From HLUCCA09 sp965277275 (GTDB lineage: Bacteria > Pseudomonadota > Alphaproteobacteria > Rhodobacterales > Rhodobacteraceae): a stretch of 64,000 nucleotides of DNA. The DNA lies in NCBI GenBank assembly GCA_965277275.1, contig CBDICG010000002.1, forward strand, positions 1,426,001-1,490,000, given 5' to 3'. How positions within the stretch are numbered: the first letter of the stretch is position 1; each line of letters begins with the position of its first letter. Below, one piece after another: positions 33,760-42,535 of the stretch. The notes beneath the pieces were generated by a model that did no database searches, was not told where the DNA came from, and was given only the letters and a program-made list of their open reading frames with translations. The translations under genes were made by a program, and so were the position numbers.

Positions 33760-35247
33760 TCAGAAGGCCATGGTGGCCTGCACCGCGGCGTTCCACCGGG
33801 CGTAGCGTGTTTCGCGTTCGTCCGACGCCATGGCAGGCGCGAACTGGCGCTCCAGGGCCCATGTCTTGCTGAACGCTTCGCGGTCCGGATAGACGCCCGC
33901 GCGCTCTCCGGCGAGCCAGGCCACGCCCAGCGCTGTGGTTTCCAGCACTTCGGGCCGGTCGACCGGCGCGCCGATGATGTCCGCGAGGAATTGCATGGCC
34001 CAATCCGACGCGCTCATGCCGCCATCGACGCGCAAGGTGGCGCCAGCGCCGTCTCCGGACCAATCCGCCCGCATCGCCTCCAGCAGATCCCGTGTCTGGT
34101 AGCCGACGCTCTCGAGCGCCGCGCGCGCAAACTCCGCCGGGCCGGAATTCCGGGTCAGCCCGAAGACAGCCCCGCGGCAATCGGGCCGCCAGTAGGGTGC
34201 GCCCAGGCCAACGAAGGCGGGCACCAGCACCACATCCTGACCGGGGTCGGCCTTTTCTGCGAGCGGCTGCGTCTCCGGCGCCGAACGGATCACCTGCAAG
34301 CCATCCCGCAGCCACTGGACCACGGCGCCAGCAATGAAGATCGATCCTTCAAGCGCATAGGTCGGCTTGCCGTCGAACTGGTAGGCAATGGTGGTTAGCA
34401 ACCGGTTCTGCGAGGCAACCGGCGCATCGCCGGTGTTGAGCAATGCAAAACAGCCCGTACCATAGGTGCTCTTGAGCATGCCCGGCTCGAAACACGCCTG
34501 CCCGATCGTGGCCGCCTGCTGATCCCCCGCGACCCCGAGAATGGGGATCGGGGCACCAAAGAGATCGGCCCGGGCCTGTCCGAAATCGCTCGACGTGTCG
34601 CGCACTTCCGGCAGCATCGCCATCGGGATCCCGAGCAGCCCGCAGATCGTGGAAGACCACCGGCCCTTGCGAATGTCGTAGAGCAGGGTCCGCGCGGCGT
34701 TGGTCGCATCCGTCACATGGGCCGCGCCGCCCGTCAGCCGCCAGATCAGCCAGGTGTCGACCGTGCCGAAAAGCAGCTCTCCTGCCTCGGCCCGCGCGCG
34801 CGCGCCCTCAACGTTGTCGAGGATCCACTTGACCTTCGTGCCCGAGAAATACGGATCAAGCAGCAGCCCCGTCCGATCCGTCACCATCGGTTCGTGGCCC
34901 GCTGCGCGCAACTCCTCACAGATCGGCGCTGTGCGGCGATCCTGCCAGACGATGGCATTGTGCACGGGCTTGCCGGTGTCCTTTTCCCAGATCACCACCG
35001 TTTCGCGCTGATTGGTGATACCGATCCCGGCGATGTCGGCGGCGGTCACGCCGAGCCGCTCCATCGCTTCGCGGCACGTCCCTGCCGTGGTGCCCCAGAG
35101 ATCGGCCGGGTCATGCTCGACCCAGCCCGATTGCGGGAAATGCTGGGCGAATTCCTCCTGCGCGGTGGCGGCGATCTTCATGTTCTTGTCAAACAGGATC
35201 GCTCGCGTGGAGGTCGTGCCCTGGTCGATGGCGAGAATATAGGTCAT
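33760..35247 (-). CDS. glpK: Glycerol kinase
   Basis: 495 residues, FGGY family. Phosphorylates glycerol to sn-glycerol 3-phosphate. N-terminal ILAIDQGTTSTRAILFDKNM, FGGY signature region GVAGDQQAATIGQACFEPGM and KSTYGTGCFALLNTGD, and LRVDGGMSASDWAMQFLADI. Length and motifs are typical of true GlpK. No glpD or glpF is adjacent. A second, more divergent FGGY kinase is encoded at 42536-43963. Confidence 0.95.
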   Translation of the reverse strand: MTYILAIDQGTTSTRAILFDKNMKIAATAQEEFAQHFPQSGWVEHDPADLWGTTAGTCREAMERLGVTAADIAGIGITNQRETVVIWEKDTGKPVHNAIVWQDRRTAPICEELRAAGHEPMVTDRTGLLLDPYFSGTKVKWILDNVEGARARAEAGELLFGTVDTWLIWRLTGGAAHVTDATNAARTLLYDIRKGRWSSTICGLLGIPMAMLPEVRDTSSDFGQARADLFGAPIPILGVAGDQQAATIGQACFEPGMLKSTYGTGCFALLNTGDAPVASQNRLLTTIAYQFDGKPTYALEGSIFIAGAVVQWLRDGLQVIRSAPETQPLAEKADPGQDVVLVPAFVGLGAPYWRPDCRGAVFGLTRNSGPAEFARAALESVGYQTRDLLEAMRADWSGDGAGATLRVDGGMSASDWAMQFLADIIGAPVDRPEVLETTALGVAWLAGERAGVYPDREAFSKTWALERQFAPAMASDERETRYARWNAAVQATMAF

Positions 35248-35385
35248 GCGGTCCTCCCTTTTGCTGGCCAGAGAACCACGCGCAAGGAGGGGAGGAAACC
35301 CCCGTTCACGCCGACAGAACCCCGCCGCCGCGACGGAGGCAGGCGCCCCGCAGAAGGGCGTAGGCGACGGACGCCCGCCGGAAAC

Positions 35386-36105
35386 CTACGCCGACGGTTT
35401 GACATCGGAGGCAAAGCGCGCCGCGTTCTCCTTGAGAAAACCGGATGCGTCGGAATTGCCCCAGAACGCTCGCTGCGCCTTGGGGATCGTCAGCGCCCTC
35501 TGCACCGCGGGCCGTGCATCGATCCTGTCGAGCCAGGCCTGCAGATGCGGCAAGCCCTCCACAGACACCTTGGCCCAGACATAGGCGCGCCCAGGGAAAC
35601 GTCGCCATATCGGCAGTGGTGTCGCTGTCGCCGGCCAGCCGGTCGCGCCCCACGAGACGGGTATCCAGCACTTCGAGCAGGCGCCGGGTCTCGTCGACAT
35701 AGCGCTTGATGGAGAACGGCTCATCATGCGAGTTCGGGGCCGCGATACGCTCGAAGTACATCGCCTTCCCCGTCATCGGCCCGATGCCGCCCACCTGGAA
35801 CATGAGCCATTGCAGCGTCCCGGATCGCGCCTTCGGCTCCTGTGGCAGAAACTCTCCGTATTTTTCGCGAGATACCACAGGATCGCCCCGCCCTCGAACA
35901 CCGCGAAATCCCCGTTGGACCTGTCGGCGATGGTCGGGATCCGCCCGTTCGGGTTGAGCTTGAGGTACTCCGGACCCTTCTGCTCGCGCTTGCCGAAATC
36001 GACGAAGGTCAGGTCCTACGGCACGCCCGCTTTCTCGAGAAAGATCACGGGTTTCTATCCGTTCATCGTCGCGGCTGCGTAGAGGTGGATTTCTGGCTCT
36101 GACAT
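35386..36105 (-). pseudogene. Glutathione S-transferase (YghU/YfcG-like), multiply disrupted
   Basis: Starting at the ATG at 36105, the frame reads MSEPEIHLYAAATMNG then TAG where relatives have tryptophan (NGWK), continues KPVIFLEKAGVP then a second TAG where relatives have tyrosine, and goes on DLTFVDFGKREQKGPEYLKL and NPNGRIPTI. At the A5 run (about 35861-35865 on the plus strand) it shifts frame to KYGEFLPQEPKARSGTLQWL and MFQVGGIGPM. Near 35587 it shifts again to AYVWAKVSVEGLPHLQAWLD and ends at 35386. Two nonsense codons and two frameshifts make this a decayed gene. Its divergent HxlR neighbour is also broken. Confidence 0.92.
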
Positions 36106-36222
36106 GTCAGGCGCTCCTTGCAATCCGCCCCTCGTAGCGGTGGGTCATGGACGACATGCAAAACGCGGTATGAAAGAACAACCGGTATACTCTTGGGAGC
36201 CTGATCCACGAGAGCCCACACG

Positions 36223-36716
36223 ATGCGCGCAATAGTCACGGAAGGCGAAAAAGGCCCCCGCACAGCGCAGGAGCCCTGTACGGAACCCTGTGCGATTGAA
36301 CGCGGTATGCGCATCCTCGGCGGCAAGTGGACAGCCTCGATCCTGTGGCACCTGAAACATACCCCCGTCCGCTTCAATGACCTGTCCCGCATGATCGGCG
36401 GCGCCAGCAAGAAAATGGTCGCGGAGCGCCTGCGCCACCTCGAGGCACACGAGCTGATCCAACGCAGGGTGCGCAGCACGGCGCCCGTATCAGTCGAATA
36501 CAGCGTACCGATGCTGGCCTGCGGGCCCTCGATGTGCTTGACGCGCTTCGGATCTGGTCCGAAACGAATGACGGGGCTGATCGCCCCCCGGGCACGAGCA
36601 GCGCCCGACATGCAGGTCGCGGCCCGATCATCGTGCCAACACGCGTCCTTCGCCCCGCCTCGGGGCCGAGCTTACCCTTCGCGTCACGCGCGATTGACAG
36701 GCACCGGGCGCCGTGA
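36223..36716 (+). pseudogene. HxlR-family regulator, frameshifted
   Basis: Reads as a HxlR winged-helix regulator: MRILGGKWTASILWHLKHTP, RFNDLSRMIGGASKKMVAER and LIQRRVRSTAPVSVEYSV. At about 36507 (GTACCG, one A missing) the family sequence moves to another frame as TDAGLRALDVLDALRIWSET, which ends at 36716. The unshifted frame instead runs on as unrelated sequence to 36735. HxlR genes often sit divergent to the redox or glutathione enzymes they control, which matches the adjacent GST pseudogene. Confidence 0.82.
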
Positions 36717-36754
36717 AACCGTCGCGCCTTTCTGACTTGCTCAGGACATGTGCA

Positions 36755-37666
36755 ATGCCGCTGCTCGAGGTTCTCGGCGATCCGATCCTGCCGGTTTTTG
36801 CGATCCTCGCCCTGGGCTTTCTGCTTGGCCGGACAGGGTGGATGAGCGTGGACGATGCGCGCATCGTCAACCGTTTTGCGATGACGATCCTGATCCCGGT
36901 CGTTCTCTTTGATCTTCTGGCGAATGCCCCCTTCGCGAGCTTCTCTGCTGCGCCGATCGTGATCTATGCGGGCGTACAGGCTGTGATCTTCGCGCTGGGG
37001 TACCAGGTCGCCCGGCGCGCCTTCGGCATCGGGCGTGGCGAAGCCGTGATCCTGGCCTACGCCGGGATCTTTGCCAACAACGTCTTCTATGCGTTGCCCA
37101 TCGCGGTGCTGATCTACGGCGAAGGGGGCGTTCTGCCGATCACGATGATCGTTGTGCTCGATGCCACGGTGTCCTTCGCCGGAACGATGATCGCCCTGCA
37201 ATCCATCGAGCAAGGGCGTGCGTCGCCCCGCGCGCTTGTCCGGATCTTCACACGAACGCCCGCGCTCCTATCCATCTTTGCAGGCATTGCATGGGGGCTC
37301 CTGGCACTTCCGGTGCCGACATCCGTTCAGACCTTTCTGGACTTCAACGGACAGGCCGCCGCACCGGTCGCGCTCTTCGCCCTTGGGGTCGTCCTGTCAC
37401 AATCCACGTTTCGCCCGGATGCGGCCGTCGCAACCTTCGCGGCGATCAAGGTGTTGGGCTTTCCGGCGGCGATTGCCGGCGCGATGCTCCTGCTGCTTCC
37501 GTCCGAGTTCGAGACAAATCAGAAGTTCGTCTTTGGCGCGGCTGGCCCGGCCGGCGCGATGGCGTTCAGCCTCGCGATCCTGCACGGCATCAACACGGAT
37601 CGCGTGGCCCAGGTGCTTGTGTGGTCGAGCGTGCTCTCGCTCTTCACGCTGGCCGCCCTCGCCTGA
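36755..37666 (+). CDS. AEC-family transporter (auxin efflux carrier-like)
   Basis: 303 residues from the ATG at 36755 (MPLLEVLGDPILPVFAILAL) with about ten transmembrane helices in two halves of five. GRTGWMSVDDARIVNRFAMT and AGIFANNVFYALPIAVLIYG are family blocks; FGAAGPAGAMAFSLA is near the C-terminus. Relatives export malonate, malate or other organic anions; substrate unknown here. The frame is open further upstream into the regulator remnant. Confidence 0.88.
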   Translation: MPLLEVLGDPILPVFAILALGFLLGRTGWMSVDDARIVNRFAMTILIPVVLFDLLANAPFASFSAAPIVIYAGVQAVIFALGYQVARRAFGIGRGEAVILAYAGIFANNVFYALPIAVLIYGEGGVLPITMIVVLDATVSFAGTMIALQSIEQGRASPRALVRIFTRTPALLSIFAGIAWGLLALPVPTSVQTFLDFNGQAAAPVALFALGVVLSQSTFRPDAAVATFAAIKVLGFPAAIAGAMLLLLPSEFETNQKFVFGAAGPAGAMAFSLAILHGINTDRVAQVLVWSSVLSLFTLAALA

Positions 37667-37736
37667 TGGATGCTCCGCGACCTGAAGACCCGGTTGCTTC
37701 CCGGGGTATCGCGATCTCATGCGCCGCGCGGGCGGC

Positions 37737-38774
37737 CTAGGTCCAGTCCAGGACAACCTTCCCACTTCTGCCCGAGAGCATCGCCCCGAAACCGTCCTGA
37801 TATGCGTCCGCGTGAAAGCGGTGCGTGATCACACGGCGCACGTCGAGCCCGTTCTCCAGCATCGCGATCATCTTGTACCACGTCTCGAAGATCTCGCGCC
37901 CGTAGACCCCCTTGATCGTGATCGCCTTGAACACGATGCGGGACCAATCGACCGGCGACTTGCCCGGCGGGATGCCCAGAAGCGCGATGCGCCCGCCCAT
38001 CACGAGGCTCTCGACCATCTGATCCAGCGCCACCTGGTTGCCTGACATCTCAAGCCCGATATCGAAGCCCTGGCGCAGGCCGAGCTCGGCCACCACGCCT
38101 GCCAGCTCTTCTTCGGCGACGTTCACGGGCCGCACGTCCGCGACCTGCGCGGCAAGGGCCAGGCGATCCGGGTTCACATCGGTGATGACAACGTTGCGCG
38201 CACCCGCGTGGCGCGCCACCGCCGCTGCCATGATCCCGATGGGCCCGGCGCCGGTGATCAGCACGTCCTCGCCCAGCAGATCGAAGGACAGCGCGGTGTG
38301 CACGGCGTTGCCCAGCGGATCGAGAATGGCGCCGATCTCGTCGTCGATGGCATCCGGCAGCGGCACCGCGTTGAAGGCGGGCAGCACGAGGTACTCGGCA
38401 AAGGCGCCGGGCACGTTCACGCCGATGCCCTTCGTTTCGGGATCGTGGTGAAACCGGCCCGCCCTGCTCTGGCGCGAGGTCTTGCCGATCAGATGGCCCT
38501 CGCCGCTCACGCGCTGACCGATGCTCAGCCCCTCGACGTTGCGCCCGATCTCGACGATCTCGCCTGCGAACTCGTGCCCCACGACCATTGGCGTTGGCAC
38601 GGTGCGGGCGGCCCAATCGTCCCACGTCCAGATGTGAATGTCGGTGCCGCAGATCCCGGTCTTGTGGACACGGATCAGCACGTCGTCGGGGCCCGGCTCC
38701 GGCACTGGCAACTTACCTAGCGTGAGCCCCTCGCCCGGCCCCTCCTTGATCAGCGCGCGCATCTGGTCGGTCAT
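37737..38774 (-). CDS. tdh: L-threonine 3-dehydrogenase, variant lacking the structural zinc cysteines
   Basis: 345 residues. Oxidises L-threonine to 2-amino-3-ketobutyrate with NAD. The start MTDQMRALIKEGPG at 38774 follows GGAGGGG. Catalytic zinc residues remain (KTGICGTDIHIW, VVGHEFAGE). The NAD motif is ITGAGPIGIMAAAVARH and the C-terminal YGREIFETWYKM is typical of Tdh. Where E. coli Tdh has four cysteines for a structural zinc, this protein reads GEGHLIGKTSRQSRAGRFHH, with none. The partner 2-amino-3-ketobutyrate CoA ligase is not adjacent. Confidence 0.92.
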   Translation of the reverse strand: MTDQMRALIKEGPGEGLTLGKLPVPEPGPDDVLIRVHKTGICGTDIHIWTWDDWAARTVPTPMVVGHEFAGEIVEIGRNVEGLSIGQRVSGEGHLIGKTSRQSRAGRFHHDPETKGIGVNVPGAFAEYLVLPAFNAVPLPDAIDDEIGAILDPLGNAVHTALSFDLLGEDVLITGAGPIGIMAAAVARHAGARNVVITDVNPDRLALAAQVADVRPVNVAEEELAGVVAELGLRQGFDIGLEMSGNQVALDQMVESLVMGGRIALLGIPPGKSPVDWSRIVFKAITIKGVYGREIFETWYKMIAMLENGLDVRRVITHRFHADAYQDGFGAMLSGRSGKVVLDWT

Positions 38775-38945
38775 ATCGCCCCTCCGCCACGCCACACCCT
38801 ATGACCAACCCTTCGTCAAACCCGCCGTACAGCGACATTTGGCGTCGGGCTCGGCCCATTTGAGGCGCCACACAATGATTGTATCCTGCTCCGGCAGGGT
38901 CCAAGCCCTCGCCAAGGAAAACACATACAAGACGGACGCCGTTAC

Positions 38946-39107
38946 ATGAAGAAATATGCCCTGATCCTGCTGCTGCCGTTCCTCGCCGCATGCGTCGAGG
39001 AAGAGAGTTTCGTTACCGAAGCCGACATCTCGGAGGCCAACATCAATCAAGAATGCCCGGTCGACGTGACAGAGGCTGACCGGGCCAACTTTCCCGCGTG
39101 CAACTGA
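38946..39107 (+). CDS. Small predicted lipoprotein
   Basis: 53 residues: lipoprotein signal MKKYALILLLPFLAAC with the lipobox LAAC (Cys16), then a short acidic mature part ending in DRANFPACN with two further cysteines. Expected to be lipid-anchored in the cell envelope. No family recognised. It ends just before the bidirectional hairpin at 39131-39158. No strong ribosome site is visible, so expression is not certain. Confidence 0.7.
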   Translation: MKKYALILLLPFLAACVEEESFVTEADISEANINQECPVDVTEADRANFPACN

Positions 39108-39130
39108 CCCTGCACCGCGAAAGCACGAAA

Positions 39131-39158
39131 AAGGGCGGTGCCGCTTGGCACCGCCCTT
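39131..39158. terminator. Bidirectional rho-independent terminator (lipoprotein gene / katG)
   Basis: AAGGGCGGTGCC (39131-39142), loop GCTT, GGCACCGCCCTT (39147-39158): a perfect 12-bp stem. On the minus strand, downstream of katG, it ends in TTTTT. It serves both converging genes. Confidence 0.88.
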
Positions 39159-39180
39159 GTCTTTGGGACCTGTCTCGGGA

Positions 39181-41388
39181 TCAGGCGACGTCGAACCGGT
39201 CGGCGTCCATCACCTTGACCCAGGCCTTGACGAACTGCCCAACGAACTTCGCCGCATTGTCCGACTGGGCATAGACCTCGGCCAGCGCCCGCAGCTGCGA
39301 ATTTGATCCGAAGACGAGGTCGACGCGAGTCGCCGTCCACTTCAGATCGCCTGTCTCGCGGTCGACACCGTTAAACACGTTCTTGCGTTCGTCGGCGGCT
39401 TTCCACTCCACGCCCATGTCCAGCAGGTTGACGAAGAAGTCGTTCGTCAGCTGACCCGCACGCTCGGTGAGGACACCGTGGCAATTGGAAGAGTGATTGG
39501 CGCCCATCGCGCGCATCCCGCCCACAAGCGCCGTCATCTCGGGCGCCGTCAGGGTCAGGAGCTGCGCCTTGTCGACGAGCATCTCTTCGGCCGAAATCGT
39601 GTACTCCGTCTTGAGGTAGTTGCGGAAACCGTCTGCGACGGGCTCCAGCACCTCAAAGCTTTCGGCGTCTGTCTGCTCGTCCGTGGCGTCTGTCCGACCC
39701 GGAGTGAACGGCACTTCGATCGTGTGGCCGGCATCCGCCGCCGCCTTCTCGATGCCGACGGACCCGCCAAGCACGATGAGATCGGCGAGGGACACTTTCT
39801 TTCCGCCGGTCGCAGCGCCGTTGTACTCCGCCTGCACGGCTTCGAGCTTGGCGAGCACGTCCGCAAGCGCCTCGGGCTCGTTCACGTCCCAACCGTTCTG
39901 CGGGGCCAGGCGAACGCGCGCACCATTGGCACCGCCGCGCTTGTCGGAGCCGCGGAACGTGGCCGCCGACGCCCAGGCCGTCTTGACCAGCTCGGCAACC
40001 GACAGGCCGGTCGCGGCGATCTTTTCCTTCAGCACCGCGATATCAGCGCTGTCGATCAGGGTGTGATCGACGGCGGGCACGGGATCCTGCCAGATCAGGT
40101 CCTCGTCCGGCACTTCCGGCCCGACGTAGCGGGATTTCGGCCCCATGTCGCGGTGCGTCAGCTTGAACCAAGCGCGGGCGAATGCATCCGCGAACTCCTC
40201 GGGATTCTCGAGGAAGTGGCGCGAGATCTTCTCGTAGGCCGGGTCCATCCGCATTGCCATGTCCGCGGTCGTCATCATGATCGTGCGGTTCTTCTCGCCC
40301 GTTTCGGGGTCGGGGGCGTGGTCCTCCGGTTTGAGGCCGACGGGCTGCCACTGGTTGGCACCGGCCGGGCTCTTGGTGAGCTCCCACTCATACCCGAAGA
40401 GCACCTCGAAATACCCCATGTCCCAAGCGGTCGGATTCGGCGTCCACGCGCCCTCGATGCCGGAGGTGATGGTGTCGTTGCCCTTGCCCGACTTGTGGGT
40501 CGAGAGCCAACCCATGCCCAGCGCCTCCATCGGCGCGCCTTCGGGCTCCGGGCCGACATGGGCCGCATCGCCCGCGCCGTGCGCCTTGCCGAAGGTGTGG
40601 CCACCGGCGGTGAGCGCGACCGTCTCGTAGTCGTTCATCGCCATGCGCGCGAAGGTCTCGCGGATGTCGCGCGCCGACGCGAGCGGGTCTGGCTTGCCGT
40701 CCGGCCCCTCGGGATTGACGTAGATCAGGCCCATTTGAACCGCAGCAAGCGGCGTTTCGAGCTCGCGCTCACCCGTGTAGCGGCTGTTCGGGCCACCGGC
40801 TGTCTGCAACCACTCGGCCTCGCCGCCCCAATAGACGTCTTCCTCGGGCTCCCAGGTGTCGGCACGGCCGCCGGAGAAGCCGAACGTGGCGCCCCGCATC
40901 GACTCGATGGCGACGTTGCCGGCGAGCACGAAAAGGTCGGCCCAGGAGATGGCGTTGCCATACTTCTGCTTGATCGGCCAGAGCAGGCGGCGGGCCTTGT
41001 CGAGGTTGCCGTTGTCGGGCCAGGAGTTCAGCGGCGCAAAGCGCTGCTGGCCGGTGCCCGCCCCGCCGCGACCGTCAGAGGTTCGGTAGGTGCCGGCTGC
41101 GTGCCACGCCATCCGAATCATGAAACCGCCGTAGTGGCCGTAGTCGGCAGGCCACCAATCCTGACTGTCGGTCATCAGGGCGGTGAGATCGGCCTTCAGC
41201 GCGTCGTAATCGATCTTTCCGAACGCCTCGACATAGTCGAAGTCCGGATCCATCGGATCGCTGAGCGCGGAATTCTGGTGCAGGATCTTCAGGTTGAGCT
41301 GGTTTGGCCACCAATCCCTGTTGGATTGCACCCCAAATGTGGTGTGCATCACCGGGCACTTGCCCGTGCTGATGTCATTGCCGTCCAT
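39181..41388 (-). CDS. katG: Catalase-peroxidase KatG
   Basis: 735 residues, bifunctional haem catalase-peroxidase that removes hydrogen peroxide. N-terminal catalytic domain: distal MIRMAWHAAGTYRTSDGRGG (Arg, Trp and His), MGLIYVNPEGP (crosslinked Tyr), proximal haem ligand VALTAGGHTFGKAHG. The C-terminal duplicate domain lacks the haem histidine as usual. The start MDGNDISTGKCPVMHTTFGV at 41388 is the family N-terminus. Divergent from oxyR, its likely activator. Confidence 0.98.
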   Translation of the reverse strand: MDGNDISTGKCPVMHTTFGVQSNRDWWPNQLNLKILHQNSALSDPMDPDFDYVEAFGKIDYDALKADLTALMTDSQDWWPADYGHYGGFMIRMAWHAAGTYRTSDGRGGAGTGQQRFAPLNSWPDNGNLDKARRLLWPIKQKYGNAISWADLFVLAGNVAIESMRGATFGFSGGRADTWEPEEDVYWGGEAEWLQTAGGPNSRYTGERELETPLAAVQMGLIYVNPEGPDGKPDPLASARDIRETFARMAMNDYETVALTAGGHTFGKAHGAGDAAHVGPEPEGAPMEALGMGWLSTHKSGKGNDTITSGIEGAWTPNPTAWDMGYFEVLFGYEWELTKSPAGANQWQPVGLKPEDHAPDPETGEKNRTIMMTTADMAMRMDPAYEKISRHFLENPEEFADAFARAWFKLTHRDMGPKSRYVGPEVPDEDLIWQDPVPAVDHTLIDSADIAVLKEKIAATGLSVAELVKTAWASAATFRGSDKRGGANGARVRLAPQNGWDVNEPEALADVLAKLEAVQAEYNGAATGGKKVSLADLIVLGGSVGIEKAAADAGHTIEVPFTPGRTDATDEQTDAESFEVLEPVADGFRNYLKTEYTISAEEMLVDKAQLLTLTAPEMTALVGGMRAMGANHSSNCHGVLTERAGQLTNDFFVNLLDMGVEWKAADERKNVFNGVDRETGDLKWTATRVDLVFGSNSQLRALAEVYAQSDNAAKFVGQFVKAWVKVMDADRFDVA

Positions 41389-41523
41389 GGCGTATCCCTC
41401 TCCTGTCAGAAGTGCTGCTTCGGTGGGGCGGGGGGCAGATCCCGCCGCCGACAAGAAGGCCTTTAGCAGAGCAGAGCGATTGGTTTAAGTTGTAAAAGTA
41501 AATGATCTTGATAATATAATCTT
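41389..41523. promoter_or_regulatory. katG-oxyR divergent control region
   Basis: 135 bases; the oxyR-proximal 50 bases are strikingly AT-rich (AAGTTGTAAAAGTAAATGAT and GATAATATAATC), unlike the surroundings. Expected to hold OxyR binding sites and both promoters. I could not pick out a full ATAG-N7-CTAT array. Confidence 0.55.
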
Positions 41524-42432
41524 ATGATAAACCTCACGCTCCGGCAGCTGCGCTATGTCGAGGCGCTGGCCCAGCACCGGCACTTCGGGCGGGCAGCCGA
41601 AGCCTGTTCAGTCTCCCAACCGGCCCTGTCCGTCCAGGTGCGTGACCTCGAAGAGGCCCTGGGAACAGAGCTCTTTGAGCGCCATGCCCGGGGCGTGCGG
41701 CCCACCGCCTTCGGCGCGGACTTCATCGCGCGAGCCGCCGACATCCTGCGGGCGGTCGACGACCTGGGCGACATGGCGCGGGCCGCCCATGGTGACATGG
41801 TCGGTCGGTTGCGGCTTGGCGTGATTCCGACCATCGCGCCCTACCTCCTGCCGCAAGTGCTCTCGGATCTCGCCGCCACCTTCGACGGGCTCGATGTGCA
41901 AGTGCGCGAGACGGTGACGCCCCGCCTGCTAGAGGCGCTGGGGGCCGGCCAGATCGACGCCGCGATCCTGGCCTTGCCGGCCGGGGAACCCGGGCTCGAA
42001 GAGATCGAGCTCTTCACGGAACAGATGATGCTGGTCCGGCCGTTGCGGGATGCGCAGAGCCCGGTGCCGAGAGTGGATGCGCTGCCCGAAATGCGGCTTC
42101 TGCTCCTTGAGGAGGGCCACTGCTTTCGCGATCAGGCGATGTCGTTCTGCAACATGCCATCGGTTCGGGCGCGGGAGGGGCTGGACGGCAGCTCGCTCTC
42201 GACCCTCGTGCAACTGGTCGGCGCCGGTCTTGGCGTTACGCTTGTGCCCGAAATGGCCGTGCCCGTGGAAACGCCGTCGGCCGCTGTGGCGGTGTCCCGG
42301 TTTCCGGGCACGCAGCCAGCCCGGCGGGTCGGGATGGTGTGGCGGCAGAAGAGCCCGCTGGCCAGCCATCTCAGGCGGATCGTGGAGGTCGTGCAGACGT
42401 CGGGCGAAAGACTGCGGGCGCGGGCGGTTTGA
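41524..42432 (+). CDS. oxyR: Hydrogen-peroxide-inducible regulator OxyR
   Basis: 302-residue LysR-type regulator. N-terminal helix-turn-helix LTLRQLRYVEALAQHRHFGR, AEACSVSQPALSVQVRDLEE. The redox cysteines are present as C200 (EEGHCFRDQA) and C209 (SFCN), matching C199/C208 of E. coli, so the peroxide-sensing disulfide switch should work. Divergent from katG across 135 bases, the classic regulator-target arrangement. Confidence 0.95.
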   Translation: MINLTLRQLRYVEALAQHRHFGRAAEACSVSQPALSVQVRDLEEALGTELFERHARGVRPTAFGADFIARAADILRAVDDLGDMARAAHGDMVGRLRLGVIPTIAPYLLPQVLSDLAATFDGLDVQVRETVTPRLLEALGAGQIDAAILALPAGEPGLEEIELFTEQMMLVRPLRDAQSPVPRVDALPEMRLLLLEEGHCFRDQAMSFCNMPSVRAREGLDGSSLSTLVQLVGAGLGVTLVPEMAVPVETPSAAVAVSRFPGTQPARRVGMVWRQKSPLASHLRRIVEVVQTSGERLRARAV

Positions 42433-42440
42433 GCCTTTGG

Positions 42441-42505
42441 GATGGGGGCTGTCCGCCCCCCGCGCCTGCGGCGCTCCCCCCGAAGGTATTTTCGCCAAGA
42501 TGAGG
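42441..42505 (+). repeat. Dispersed hairpin/GTATTT element, copy E
   Basis: Hairpin GGGGGC/GCCCCC (42444-42460), a C-rich spacer, then the core AAGGTATTTTCGCCAAGATG (42483-42505). It lies between the convergent oxyR and FGGY kinase genes and may also serve as terminator. Confidence 0.6.
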
Positions 42506-42535
42506 GGCGGCGGGGGACGTGCGGATCGTGCGGGG

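Noticed and set aside
16821..36105. Three in-frame TAG codons (tspO and the GST remnant) as evidence of amber recoding
   Set aside because: TAG is the ordinary stop of crtC and the AI-2E gene, and the GST remnant also has two frameshifts. Simple decay or error explains all three.
39478..41466. Very long plus-strand open frame antisense to katG
   Set aside because: Typical mirror frame of a G/C-rich gene; no recognisable domain, while katG on the other strand is complete.
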